DNA of 64,000 nucleotides from JBDZVM01 sp040255675 (GCA_040255675.1 JBDZVM010000021.1:1-64000), one strand, 5' to 3'. Counted from the stretch's first letter, positions 52,173 through 60,093 are shown. Made by a program: numbers and translations. The notes: a model not told the origin generated them from the sequence alone.

Positions 52173-53351
52173 ATGTTGCGTTGGCTGACCGCCGGCGAGT
52201 CGCACGGCCCCGCGCTCGTCGCCGTCCTCGAGGGCCTGCCCGCGGGCGTGTGTGTCACGACGGCGGACGTCGGCAGTGCGCTGGCTCGCCGTCGTGCCGG
52301 CTATGGCCGTGGCGCGCGCATGTCGTTCGAGCGCGACGACGTCGAGTTTTTGGGCGGCGTTAGGCATGGCGTCACCATGGGGAGCCCGGTCGCCGTCAGG
52401 GTCGGCAACACCGAGTGGCCGAAATGGGAGAAGGTCATGGCGGCCGATCCGGTTGATCCGGCCGAACTCGAAGCACTTGCCCGCAACGCGCCGCTCACCA
52501 GGCCCCGGCCCGGCCACGCCGACCTCGTGGGCATGCAAAAGTATGGCCTTGACGAGATTCGGCCGATCCTCGAACGGGCCAGCGCCCGCGAGACCGCCGC
52601 GCGTGTCGCGCTAGGCGAAGTCGCGCGTCGTTTCTTGAAGCAGGCGCTCGACATCGACGTCCTGAGCCATGTCGTGTCGATCGGCGAAGCGCGCATCCCC
52701 GACGGCGTGGTGCCCCAGCCGCAAGACCTGGAGCGTGTCGACGCCGATCCGGTGCGCTGCTTCGATCCCGACGCGAGCAAGGCGATGGTGGCCGAGATCG
52801 ATGCCGCGCACAAGGACGGCGACACCCTCGGCGGCGTGGTCGAAGTCGTCGTGCACGGCTTGCCGCCCGGGCTCGGCAGCCACGCGCATTGGGACCGTCG
52901 CCTCGATGCGCGGTTGGCCGCCGCCCTCATGTCGATCCAGGCCATGAAAGGCGTCGAGGTGGGCGACGGTTTCACTACTGCTCGCCGGCGGGGCTCGCAA
53001 GCGCACGACGAGATCGAGAATTCCCCGGACGGCGTGCGCCGCCGCACCAACCGCGCCGGCGGAACGGAGGGCGGCATGTCGACTGGCGAGCCGCTTCGCG
53101 TGCGGGCGGCGATGAAGCCCATCTCGACGATTCCGCGTGCCCTCGACACCATCGACGTTCGCACGGGCGAGGTGGCGAAAGCCATCAACCAGCGAAGTGA
53201 CGTTTGCGCCGTGCCTGCCGCCGGTGTGGTCGGCGAGGCGATGGTGGCGCTCGTCATCGCCGACGCCGTGGTCGAGAAGTTCGGTGGCGACTCGGTCGCG
53301 GAAGTGCGCCGAAACCTGCGCGGCTACGTCGACACCCTGGTCGTCGGCTGA
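52173..53351 (+). CDS. aroC: Chorismate synthase
   Basis: 392 residues. Signatures are GESHGPALV near the N-terminus, RRRAGYGRGARM, the SSARETAAR-like RASARETAARVA stretch and RAGGTEGGMSTG. It turns EPSP into chorismate using reduced FMN. GGGAG lies ten bases before the ATG. Its stop overlaps the aroK ATG, starting aroC-aroK-aroB-aroQ. Confidence 0.96.
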   Translation: MLRWLTAGESHGPALVAVLEGLPAGVCVTTADVGSALARRRAGYGRGARMSFERDDVEFLGGVRHGVTMGSPVAVRVGNTEWPKWEKVMAADPVDPAELEALARNAPLTRPRPGHADLVGMQKYGLDEIRPILERASARETAARVALGEVARRFLKQALDIDVLSHVVSIGEARIPDGVVPQPQDLERVDADPVRCFDPDASKAMVAEIDAAHKDGDTLGGVVEVVVHGLPPGLGSHAHWDRRLDARLAAALMSIQAMKGVEVGDGFTTARRRGSQAHDEIENSPDGVRRRTNRAGGTEGGMSTGEPLRVRAAMKPISTIPRALDTIDVRTGEVAKAINQRSDVCAVPAAGVVGEAMVALVIADAVVEKFGGDSVAEVRRNLRGYVDTLVVG

Positions 53352-53851
53352 TGGCACCCCGAGTCGTTCTCGTCGGGCCCCCGGGCGCGGGTAAAACCAC
53401 CGTGGGCACGCTGCTTGCCGAACGGCTCGGCATCGAATTCGAAGACACCGACGCCGACATCGAAAAGCGCGCTGGCGTAAGCATTCCAGACATCTTCATC
53501 GAACACGGCGAAGAGCAGTTCCGTGCGCTCGAGCGCGAGTCGGTCAGCGCCTGCCTCGCTCAGCACGACGGTGTGCTGGCCTTGGGTGGCGGCGCGGTGA
53601 TGGACGCCGAAACCCGCGACGCGTTGCGTCACCACACCGTCGTCTATCTCAGCGTCGAATTGGCCGATGCCACCAAGCGGGTGGGTTTCAATCGCGACCG
53701 CCCCTTGTTGCTCGGAAATCCGCGGGCACAACTGCACGCGCTGATGGACGAACGCCGGCCGCTGTACGAAGAGGTCGCGACCGTGTCGGTGTCAACGTCT
53801 GGCAAGACGCCCGACCAAGTCGTCGACGAAATCGAAAAGGCGCTTGCGTGA
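53351..53851 (+). CDS. aroK: Shikimate kinase
   Basis: 166 residues from the ATG that overlaps the aroC stop. Walker A is GPPGAGKTT (9-17), D34 region DTDADIEKRAG binds shikimate, and LGGGAV follows. R in NRDRPLL forms the lid. It phosphorylates shikimate. The stop overlaps the aroB GTG. Confidence 0.95.
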   Translation: MAPRVVLVGPPGAGKTTVGTLLAERLGIEFEDTDADIEKRAGVSIPDIFIEHGEEQFRALERESVSACLAQHDGVLALGGGAVMDAETRDALRHHTVVYLSVELADATKRVGFNRDRPLLLGNPRAQLHALMDERRPLYEEVATVSVSTSGKTPDQVVDEIEKALA

Positions 53852-54936
53852 CGACCAGCATTACTGTCGAAGGCGAGCAGCCGTACGACGTCGTCGTCGG
53901 GTTCGGCGCGTCGTCGCGGCTACGCGGGCTCGTCCCGGACGACGTCCGGCGGATCGCCGTGATTCACCAGCCCATCGTCGCCGCGCTCGTTCGCGAAATC
54001 ACCGAGCGGCTCGACGATTTCGACGTCGTCTCGATCGAAATACCGGACGCCGAAGCAGCCAAGACCATCGAGACCGCGGCGATGTGCTGGAACATCCTCG
54101 GTGGCAACGGATTCACCCGCAGCGACATGGTTATCGGCGTCGGCGGGGGAGCGGCCACCGACCTAGCGGGTTACGTGGCGGCGGCGTGGCTGCGCGGGGT
54201 TCGGGTGGTGCAAGTTCCGACGACGTTGGTCGGCATGGTCGACGCCGCCATCGGCGGAAAGACCGGCGTCAACACCGAAGCGGGCAAGAATCTGGTCGGC
54301 GCGTTTCATCCGCCGTCCGGCGTCTTGTGCGACTTGTCGATGCTCGAAACTGTGCCGCCGCGCGATTACGCCGCGGGGCTTGCCGAGGTGGTGAAGACCG
54401 GCTTTATCGCCGACCCGGTAATTCTCGAGTTGGTCGAATCCGACCCGAAGGCGGCGCTGGCGCCGTCCGGTCGGCATACTGCCGAACTCGTGGAGCGGTC
54501 GGTCGCGGTGAAGGCCGCCGTCGTAGGCGCCGATCTGCGCGAAACGAAGGCGGTCGGGCCCGGAGGCATTGGCAGAGAAATCCTGAACTATGGCCACACG
54601 CTCGGGCACGCCATCGAAAAGCGCGAGCGTTATACGTGGCGGCACGGAGACGCGGTTTCGGTCGGTCTCGTCTACGCCGCGGCGCTCTCGCGGCATGCGG
54701 GCATGCTCGATGCGAAAACAACCAAGCGCCATCGTGAAATCTTACGGTCGCTGGGGTTACCGACCACCTATGAGGCCGACGCGTGGCCGGCACTTCGTGC
54801 CGCGATGAGTATCGACAAGAAAACACGCGGTCGCACGTTGCGGTTCGTCGTGCTCGAAGCCGTCGGACGGGTGCGAATCCTCACCGATCCCGACCCCGCA
54901 ATCCTAGAAAAAGCCTACGCGGAGGTGGCCCGATGA
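53848..54936 (+). CDS. aroB: 3-dehydroquinate synthase
   Basis: 362 residues. NAD site GVGGGAATDLAGYVAA, substrate loop PTTLVGMVDAAIGGKTGVN and zinc site GHTLGHAIE are all intact, so this is the full enzyme that closes DAHP to dehydroquinate. Overlaps both neighbours by four bases. Confidence 0.96.
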   Translation: MTTSITVEGEQPYDVVVGFGASSRLRGLVPDDVRRIAVIHQPIVAALVREITERLDDFDVVSIEIPDAEAAKTIETAAMCWNILGGNGFTRSDMVIGVGGGAATDLAGYVAAAWLRGVRVVQVPTTLVGMVDAAIGGKTGVNTEAGKNLVGAFHPPSGVLCDLSMLETVPPRDYAAGLAEVVKTGFIADPVILELVESDPKAALAPSGRHTAELVERSVAVKAAVVGADLRETKAVGPGGIGREILNYGHTLGHAIEKRERYTWRHGDAVSVGLVYAAALSRHAGMLDAKTTKRHREILRSLGLPTTYEADAWPALRAAMSIDKKTRGRTLRFVVLEAVGRVRILTDPDPAILEKAYAEVAR

Positions 54937-55370
54937 CTCGTGTGCTCGTGCTCAACGGACCGAACCTCTCGCGCCTTGGTTCTCGCGAGCCCGACGTTTA
55001 CGGCAACCAGACGTACGACGACCTCGTGGCGTTCTGCGCGAAAACCGCGGCAGAACTCGGGCTCGAAGTCGACGTCCGGCAAACCAACGACGAAGCCGAA
55101 CTGGTGTCGTGGCTGCACGGTGCCGCCGACACCCGCACACCGGTTGTGCTCAATCCGGGGGCGTTCACGCACTATTCGTACGCGCTGCGCGACGCGATCG
55201 CGATGCGCACCGCGGCGCTCATCGAGGTGCACATCACCAATCCGGCCAGCCGCGAAGAATTCCGGCACACGTCGGTGGTCGCGGCCGTCGCGAGCGGAAC
55301 CATCGCCGGCTTCGGGCTCAACTCGTACCGGCTCGCGCTCCAGGCCATCGCCGGCATGGCTGATCAATAA
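54933..55370 (+). CDS. aroQ: Type II 3-dehydroquinate dehydratase
   Basis: 145 residues. LVLNGPNLSRLGSREPDVYG contains the flexible lid with catalytic Arg and Tyr; NPGAFTHYS and EVHITNP complete the site. The type II enzyme is a dodecamer. The usual EVHLSN is EVHITN. It ends the shikimate run; a 180-bp spacer follows before the VapBC pair. Confidence 0.95.
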   Translation: MTRVLVLNGPNLSRLGSREPDVYGNQTYDDLVAFCAKTAAELGLEVDVRQTNDEAELVSWLHGAADTRTPVVLNPGAFTHYSYALRDAIAMRTAALIEVHITNPASREEFRHTSVVAAVASGTIAGFGLNSYRLALQAIAGMADQ

Positions 55371-55534
55371 CCTCCGGACGGCGGCTCAAGACACCCCTGA
55401 ATCGGCCGAGATCTTTGCTGGCCGCGCGTTCGCGCTGCCCTCGTCGTCCGCTCGAAGGGGACTTCCGTGGATATCGCTGTCGACGGCTTCGAACTCGTGC
55501 CGAGGTTAGATCACGAGGCTGAACTCGCGCGGTT

Positions 55535-55549
55535 GCGCTAAAGTAGCGC
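55535..55549. promoter_or_regulatory. VapBC operator with overlapping -10
   Basis: GCGCTA-AAG-TAGCGC is a perfect 6-bp inverted repeat whose centre forms the -10 TAAAGT (55539-55544). It ends one base before the antitoxin ATG, so the transcript would start on the ATG and repression would block both promoter and start. Confidence 0.6.
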
Positions 55550-55550
55550 T

Positions 55551-55787
55551 ATGGCAACGATACAGATCCGGGAGATTCCCGAAGACGCCTACGAGGTGAT
55601 CCGCAAACGGGCGAGAGCGGCTGGCCGCTCGATCCAGTCGTACATGCGCGATTGGGTGGTCGATTTCGCGTTCCAGCCCACGCCCGAAGAAGCGCTGCAC
55701 TCGCTCGAGGTGGCGTTGGCGGGGCACAAAACCCCAGGGGGCACGCGTGAGTCGATTCTCGCCGCGATTGCGGAGGGCCGTCGGTGA
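55551..55787 (+). CDS. vapB: FitA/VapB-type ribbon-helix-helix antitoxin
   Basis: 78 residues. The N-terminal half, MATIQIREIPEDAYEVIRK then AGRSIQSYMRDWV, is a ribbon-helix-helix DNA-binding domain of the FitA type; the C-terminal half would wrap and block the toxin. No ribosome site precedes the ATG, matching the leaderless promoter. Its stop overlaps the toxin GTG. Confidence 0.85.
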   Translation: MATIQIREIPEDAYEVIRKRARAAGRSIQSYMRDWVVDFAFQPTPEEALHSLEVALAGHKTPGGTRESILAAIAEGRR

Positions 55788-56194
55788 CCGACGCGGCGAC
55801 CGATGCCGTCATCGATGCCTCGGCGCTGCTGTTCGCGCTGACCGCGAAGAGCGCGGAAGCCGCTCATCTGCGCGCTCGGCTGGCGCGGTTTCGGTTGCAC
55901 GCGCCGCACTTGATCGACGCTGAGGTCGGCAATGCTCTCCGGGGTCTCGAGCGTTCAGCCCAGCTCAGCCTCACCGAGGCTCGCGAGGTTATGGGTGCGG
56001 CGCGGGTACTGATCAGCCACAGGTATCCGCACGTGGGTCCGTTGGTCGACGCTGCTTGGCGCTGGCGGCACAACCTGAGCTTCTACGACGGGTTGTACGT
56101 CGCGCTAGCGGTCGCGCTCGCCACCCCTTTGCTAACCGCCGATGTTCGTGTGGCGCGGGTGCCGAGGTTGCCATGCGCCGTCGAGGTCGTCTGA
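55784..56194 (+). CDS. vapC: VapC-family PIN-domain toxin
   Basis: 136 residues. The four acidic metal ligands of PIN RNases are present: D11 (VIDASALL), E47 (DAEVGNALR), D102 (FYDGLYVALA) and D120 (LTADVR). VapC toxins cleave tRNA or rRNA; the target cannot be told from sequence. GTG start, co-translated with vapB. All catalytic residues are intact, so it is probably active. Confidence 0.9.
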   Translation: MTDAATDAVIDASALLFALTAKSAEAAHLRARLARFRLHAPHLIDAEVGNALRGLERSAQLSLTEAREVMGAARVLISHRYPHVGPLVDAAWRWRHNLSFYDGLYVALAVALATPLLTADVRVARVPRLPCAVEVV

Positions 56195-56231
56195 CTCGAC
56201 GCGCCAATCCTCGCCACCGACAGCACGCCTG

Positions 56232-56237
56232 TAGACT
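56232..56237 (+). promoter_or_regulatory. Candidate -10 element for efp-nusB
   Basis: TAGACT (TAnnnT) lies 75 bases before the efp GTG. It repeats the hexamer seen ahead of yajC and the FKBP gene. Confidence 0.35.
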
Positions 56238-56311
56238 TGCCCGTCGGCCCGCATCGGCCGCGGCAGCGTGTGCTGAATGTATTGATCAAGACCATCAAGG
56301 AGTCGACGTCC

Positions 56312-56875
56312 GTGGCGACCACGAACGACCTGAAGAACGGCATGACCCTCGATCTCGACGGCCAACTGTGGAATGTGGTCGAGTTCCAGCACGTCAAGCC
56401 CGGCAAGGGGCCCGCCTTCGTGCGCACCAAGCTCAAGCACGTGCTCACCGGCAAGGTCGTCGACAAGACTTTCAACGCGGGTTTAAAGATCGACACCGCG
56501 ACCGTCGACAAGCGCACGATGCAGTACCTCTACAAAGAAGGCACTGACTTCGTGTTCATGGACACCGAGACTTACGACCAGTTCCACGTGCCGAGCGAGA
56601 CCGTCGGCGACGCCGCCAACTTCATGCTCGAGAACACCGACGCCACGGTGGCCATGCACGAGGGCACGCCGCTGTACGTCGAGCTTCCCGCGTCGGTAGA
56701 GCTGGTGATCTCTTACACCGAGCCCGGCATGCAAGGCGACCGCTCGACCGGCGGCACGAAGCCGGCGACTCTCGAGACCGGCGCGCAGATTCAGGTTCCG
56801 CTGTTCATTAGCACCGGCGAGAAGGTCAAGGTCGACACTCGAAGCGGCGACTACCTAGGCCGCATCAATAATTGA
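56312..56875 (+). CDS. efp: Elongation factor P
   Basis: 187 residues from a GTG with AAGGAG nine bases upstream; the frame open from 56237 has no such site. Three OB-like domains. The tip loop is KPGKGPAF with K32 at the position that is modified in many bacteria, and the family signature near the C-terminus is QVPLFISTGEKVKVDTRSGDYLGR in two strands. It relieves ribosome stalling at polyproline. efp-nusB order is conserved in actinobacteria. Confidence 0.96.
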   Translation: MATTNDLKNGMTLDLDGQLWNVVEFQHVKPGKGPAFVRTKLKHVLTGKVVDKTFNAGLKIDTATVDKRTMQYLYKEGTDFVFMDTETYDQFHVPSETVGDAANFMLENTDATVAMHEGTPLYVELPASVELVISYTEPGMQGDRSTGGTKPATLETGAQIQVPLFISTGEKVKVDTRSGDYLGRINN

Positions 56876-56903
56876 CGCGAGAACCTAACCGAGCCGGACG
56901 ACG

Positions 56904-57323
56904 ATGAGCGCGCGCACCAAGGCACGTAAGCGCGCCCTCGACGTGCTGTTCGAATCAGACCTGCGCGACGTCGACCCCCTCGAAACCCTTGCCAAGCGGC
57001 TCGCCGCTCTCGCGCCGCCCGAGCCGCCCGTGCCCGAGTACACCGTGCGCCTGGTCGAAGGCGTCGTCGAGCACAAGGCGCGCATCGACGAACTCATCAG
57101 CGACTACTCGGTCGGCTGGACGCTTGACCGCATGCCGACTGTCGACCGCAACCTGCTGCGTATGTCGATCTATGAGTTGCTATGGGTCGACGAGACGCCC
57201 GACGGCGTCGTCCTCAGCGAAGCGGTGAATCTCGCGCGCGACCTGTCGACCGACGAGTCGCCCGCGTTCGTCAACGGCTTGCTCGCCAAGGTGCTCGAGA
57301 GAAAGCCATCGCTTCAGACCTGA
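56904..57323 (+). CDS. nusB: Transcription antitermination factor NusB
   Basis: 139 residues, all helical. Family marks are ARKRALDVLFESDLRD, LDRMPTVDRNLLRMSIYELLW and NLARDLSTDESPAFVNGLLAK. NusB with NusE (S10) loads on boxA RNA in rRNA operons. It follows efp by 28 bp and is convergent with bldD. Confidence 0.95.
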   Translation: MSARTKARKRALDVLFESDLRDVDPLETLAKRLAALAPPEPPVPEYTVRLVEGVVEHKARIDELISDYSVGWTLDRMPTVDRNLLRMSIYELLWVDETPDGVVLSEAVNLARDLSTDESPAFVNGLLAKVLERKPSLQT

Positions 57324-57356
57324 CGCCGCCGGCTGGCAGCAATCCGCGGCGGACAG

Positions 57357-57848
57357 CTAAAGCATGTCGATTGCGCGCCGCGCCTCCGCGTTCAGCACAC
57401 CCCAGGAAATCAGCTCTTCGGTGAGTAGGCTCGGCGACTCGTCGTAGATCACAGCGAGTGATCGCAGGTCGTCTTGCCGGATCGATAGCACGCGCCCGTT
57501 GTAGTCGCCGCGCTGACTTTGGATCGTCGCGGCGTAGCGAGCCAGCGGACGCGCCTTCTCGGGCGGGACGTCGGCCAACTGTTCCAAGTCGATCACCAAG
57601 CGGGGCGGTGGCTCGCTGGCTCCGCCCGGGACGGCGTCGGGCAGTAGCTCGGCCACGGGCACGCCGTAGAAGTCGGCGAGTTCGGCGAGCCGCTGCACGG
57701 TCACGGCCCGGTCGCCGCGCTCGTACGAGCCGACGACCACGGCCTTCCAGCGGCCCCGAGACTTTTCTTCGACGCCGTGCAACGAAAGTCCTTGCTGGGT
57801 ACGGATTGCGCGCAACCGCGCGCCGAGTGCCTTGGCGTAGTCGTTCAC
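57357..57848 (-). CDS. bldD: Developmental regulator BldD
   Basis: 163 residues from a GTG with GAGG five bases upstream. An N-terminal XRE-type helix-turn-helix (about 7-66, with QQGLSLHGVEEKS and VVGSYERGDRAVTVQRLAEL) is followed by the BldD C-terminal domain. The c-di-GMP signature RGD-x8-RQDD is intact (R113GD115 ... R124QDD127). In Streptomyces a c-di-GMP tetramer dimerises BldD, which then represses development genes. Here it lies between nusB and the pyr operon on the opposite strand. A well-formed promoter lies 280 bp upstream. Confidence 0.95.
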   Translation of the reverse strand: MNDYAKALGARLRAIRTQQGLSLHGVEEKSRGRWKAVVVGSYERGDRAVTVQRLAELADFYGVPVAELLPDAVPGGASEPPPRLVIDLEQLADVPPEKARPLARYAATIQSQRGDYNGRVLSIRQDDLRSLAVIYDESPSLLTEELISWGVLNAEARRAIDML

Positions 57849-58123
57849 GACAACCTCACGTGACGTAACAGCGGACCCCTGCGGCCGGTCCGCGCAGGGT
57901 GCGAACCACAGAACCGGGTGTCCGACTGCACGGATCGGAACCGGACGGCGGGGAGCGGCGACGCCGCAATTGACCTGCGCAATTGCCGACCCCGTCGTTC
58001 CCGGGCGCCGGTCTCACCATTGGCTCGTTCGGGCGACGCCTCGCCGAACCGGGTCGTCGAAGCACCGGGTCGTCGAAGCGTGGTGACCGATGTGGTCCCG
58101 AAGTCACAGCCGCGCTCGTTACG
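57849..58123 (-). other. Long predicted 5' leader of bldD
   Basis: About 275 bases without a credible gene separate the predicted start from the bldD GTG. It contains TCACGTGA at 57856-57863 next to the ribosome site, two GCAATTG words at 57966 and 57979, and a tandem 16-bp repeat at 58048-58079. Short frames here have no ribosome site and no recognisable product. Confidence 0.45.
58048..58079. repeat. Tandem 16-bp repeat in the bldD leader
   Basis: ACCGGGTCGTCGAAGC occurs twice, head to tail and without mismatch. It may be a replication-slippage duplication or a pair of protein sites. Confidence 0.8.
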
Positions 58124-58127
58124 CACT

Positions 58128-58150
58128 GTGACCATAAGGCCATCGTCACT
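58128..58150. promoter_or_regulatory. Candidate BldD box in its own promoter
   Basis: On the minus strand AGTGA (58150-58146) lies between -35 and -10, and GGTCAC (58133-58128) overlaps the -10. This matches the AGTGA-Nm-TCACC form reported for BldD sites in Streptomyces, with a longer gap, suggesting autoregulation. Confidence 0.45.
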
Positions 58151-58159
58151 CTGCGTCAA
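58131..58159 (-). promoter_or_regulatory. bldD promoter
   Basis: On the minus strand: -35 TTGACG, a 17-bp spacer and -10 TATGGT. This is the best sigma-70-type promoter I found in the window. The predicted start is near 58124. Confidence 0.6.
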
Positions 58160-58224
58160 CAATTTAACCAACCTTAACGGTCGGCGTGTCCGCTAGCGGT
58201 GCTGACGGCGCTCAACGGCGGTAC

Positions 58225-58312
58225 CGCCACGAACGGCGTTACCCCGCCACGAACGGCGTTACCCCGCCACGAACGGTGTGCAAGCCGTTCATCGTGGGGT
58301 AACGCCGTTCGT
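58225..58312. repeat. Tandem 20-bp repeat forming a long stem-loop between bldD and pyrR
   Basis: A 20-bp unit (key word GAACGGCGTTACCCC) occurs twice exactly at 58225-58264 and partly to 58276. The second unit and the start of the third (58249-58276) pair with an inverted copy at 58285-58312: 28 bp with three mismatches around an 8-base loop. No T-run. Position suggests a bidirectional barrier or a dispersed intergenic element. Confidence 0.85.
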
Positions 58313-58373
58313 CGGGCTCGGGCGCGCGGAGCCGCGTCGGCGCGCCCGCCGCGATCCGAACACACGCGGCTGA

Positions 58374-58379
58374 TATCGT
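58374..58379 (+). promoter_or_regulatory. Candidate -10 element for the pyr operon
   Basis: TATCGT (TAnnnT) lies 60 bases before the pyrR ATG, placing the start near 58386, just before the PyrR site. Confidence 0.35.
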
Positions 58380-58403
58380 CGGTCTTGCTCGGCGTCCTTT
58401 AAA

Positions 58404-58423
58404 GCCCGTCCCGTGAGGCGGGG
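58404..58423 (+). promoter_or_regulatory. PyrR-binding RNA site overlapping the pyrR ribosome binding site
   Basis: A CCCG/CGGG stem encloses the loop TCCCGTGAGG, matching the known PyrR consensus (TCCNGNGAGG). Its 3' arm runs into GGAAGGAGG, the pyrR ribosome site. There is no terminator after it, so UMP-bound PyrR would block translation, as proposed for mycobacteria, not attenuate transcription. Confidence 0.75.
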
Positions 58424-58438
58424 AAGGAGGTCTTCTTC

Positions 58439-59077
58439 ATGTCTGCTGCGCCCTCGAGCTCGCAGTCCCCGCAGACGCCTTCTGGCGTTTCTCGCGAAGT
58501 CCTCGACGAATCCGACATCGGCCGGGCGGTCACCCGCATCGCGCACGAGATCCTCGAGCGCACCAAAGGCGGCAACGACGTCATCCTGCTCGGCATCCCA
58601 ACCCGTGGCGTGGGGCTCGCGCGGCGGCTGGCGAATCGCATGAGCGACGTCGAAGGCCGGCCCGTGCTGGCAGGTTCGCTCGACATCACGATGTACCGCG
58701 ACGATCTGCGGCTGCGGCCGGCGAGGGCACTCGCTCGCACCGAGGTACCGGGCGGCAGTGTCGACGGCTTGCTCGTCATTCTTGTCGACGACGTGCTGTT
58801 TTCCGGCCGCACAATCCGCGCCGCGCTCGACGCTCTCGGCGAGTTGGGCCGCCCGCGCGCCGTCCGGCTCGCTGTTCTCGTCGACCGCGGGCATCGTGAG
58901 CTTCCGATCAAAGCCGACTACGTCGGCAAGAACATTCCCACGTCGAAAACGGAACAGGTCACCGTGCTCATCAAGGAATACGACGGCCGCGACGCCGTCT
59001 TTGTCGGCCCGTCGCAGGGCTCGTCGCAGGGCTCGTCGCAGGGCTCGTCGCAGGGACCCGAGGAGGCGGCGCGATGA
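58439..59077 (+). CDS. pyrR: Pyrimidine operon regulator / uracil phosphoribosyltransferase PyrR
   Basis: 212 residues from an ATG with GGAAGGAGG eight bases upstream. The PRPP loop is VILVDDVLFSGRTIRAAL and the N-terminus has IGRAVTRIAHEILER. PyrR binds pyr mRNA in response to UMP and has UPRT activity. The C-terminus carries a tandem SQG-S repeat of about 15 residues encoded by a 12-bp repeat, outside the family core. Its stop overlaps pyrB. Confidence 0.95.
   Translation: MSAAPSSSQSPQTPSGVSREVLDESDIGRAVTRIAHEILERTKGGNDVILLGIPTRGVGLARRLANRMSDVEGRPVLAGSLDITMYRDDLRLRPARALARTEVPGGSVDGLLVILVDDVLFSGRTIRAALDALGELGRPRAVRLAVLVDRGHRELPIKADYVGKNIPTSKTEQVTVLIKEYDGRDAVFVGPSQGSSQGSSQGSSQGPEEAAR
59012..59055 (+). 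repeat. 12-bp tandem repeat at the 3' end of pyrR
   Basis: TCGCAGGGCTCG is repeated about 3.7 times without mismatch, encoding Ser-Gln-Gly-Ser units. Copy number changes would keep frame. Confidence 0.85.
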
Positions 59078-60093
59078 CCACACACCTGATATCGACCGGC
59101 GACCTTAACCGCGACGACGCGTTGCTGATTCTCGACACGGCCGCTGAGCTGGCCCGGCTTGCCGACCGGCCGGTGAAGAAACTCCCCACGCTGCGCGGCC
59201 GCACGGTCGTCAATCTCTTCTACGAAGACTCCACGCGCACCCGCACATCGTTCGAAGCAGCCGCGAAACGGCTCTCGGCCGACGTCATCAACTTTTCCGC
59301 CAAAGGCTCGAGCGTGTCGAAGGGCGAGAGCCTCAAAGACACCGCACTCACGCTGGAGGCGTTGGGCGCGGACGGCGTCGTCATCAGACACCCGGCCAGC
59401 GGCGCCCCGCATCGACTAGCCGGCTGGATACGAGGCAGCGTGGTCAACGCCGGCGACGGCACTCACGAGCACCCAACTCAAGCGTTGCTCGACGCGTTCA
59501 CGATGCGGCGCCATCTCGGAAATCTCGAATCTCGCCGCGTCGCCATCGTCGGCGACGTGTTGCACAGCAGGGTGGCCCGTTCGAACGTGCTGCTGCTCGA
59601 AACGCTCGGCGCGGAGGTCACGCTTGTCGCCCCGCCCACGTTGCTGCCGGTCGGCGTCGAAAGCTGGCCGTGCGCGTACTCCTACGACTTCGACGCCGTC
59701 TTGCCCAAACTCGATGCCGTCATGATGCTGCGAGTGCAGCGCGAACGCATGACCGACGCCTTTTTCCCGAATGCGCGCGAATACAGCCGCCGCTACGGGC
59801 TTGATGCCGCGCGTATGGCGACGCTTCCCGAGCACGCCATCGTGATGCACCCCGGGCCGATGAATCGCGGCATGGAAATCGCCGCCGACGTCGCCGATTC
59901 GATACGGTCGGTCATCGTCGAGCAGGTGGCCAACGGCGTGAGTGTTCGCATGGCGGTCTTGTATTTGCTGCTCGGCGGTAGCGAATCGGCACTGGGCAAC
60001 CCCGCGGCCGACCGTTCGCGGATCGTCAGCGAAGCGGTTATTTCCGCGCCACCAAGCGAAATAGACCTGGCAACTGCGGGGGAGGCCCGATGA
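59074..60093 (+). CDS. pyrB: Aspartate carbamoyltransferase, catalytic subunit
   Basis: 339 residues. Carbamoyl phosphate site STRTRTSFE, HPTQALLD and HPGPMNRG are intact. It condenses carbamoyl phosphate with aspartate. No pyrI regulatory subunit is present, as usual in actinobacteria. Overlaps pyrR and pyrC by four bases each. Confidence 0.96.
   Translation: MTTHLISTGDLNRDDALLILDTAAELARLADRPVKKLPTLRGRTVVNLFYEDSTRTRTSFEAAAKRLSADVINFSAKGSSVSKGESLKDTALTLEALGADGVVIRHPASGAPHRLAGWIRGSVVNAGDGTHEHPTQALLDAFTMRRHLGNLESRRVAIVGDVLHSRVARSNVLLLETLGAEVTLVAPPTLLPVGVESWPCAYSYDFDAVLPKLDAVMMLRVQRERMTDAFFPNAREYSRRYGLDAARMATLPEHAIVMHPGPMNRGMEIAADVADSIRSVIVEQVANGVSVRMAVLYLLLGGSESALGNPAADRSRIVSEAVISAPPSEIDLATAGEAR

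Noticed and set aside
58103..58132. GTCACAG/CTGTGAC inverted repeat near the bldD promoter as a CRP-like site
   Set aside because: The 16-base gap is too long for a CRP-type site; the right half is better explained as part of the BldD box over the -10.
58225..58312. CRISPR-like repeat
   Set aside because: Units are directly adjacent without spacers and one copy is inverted; no cas genes nearby.
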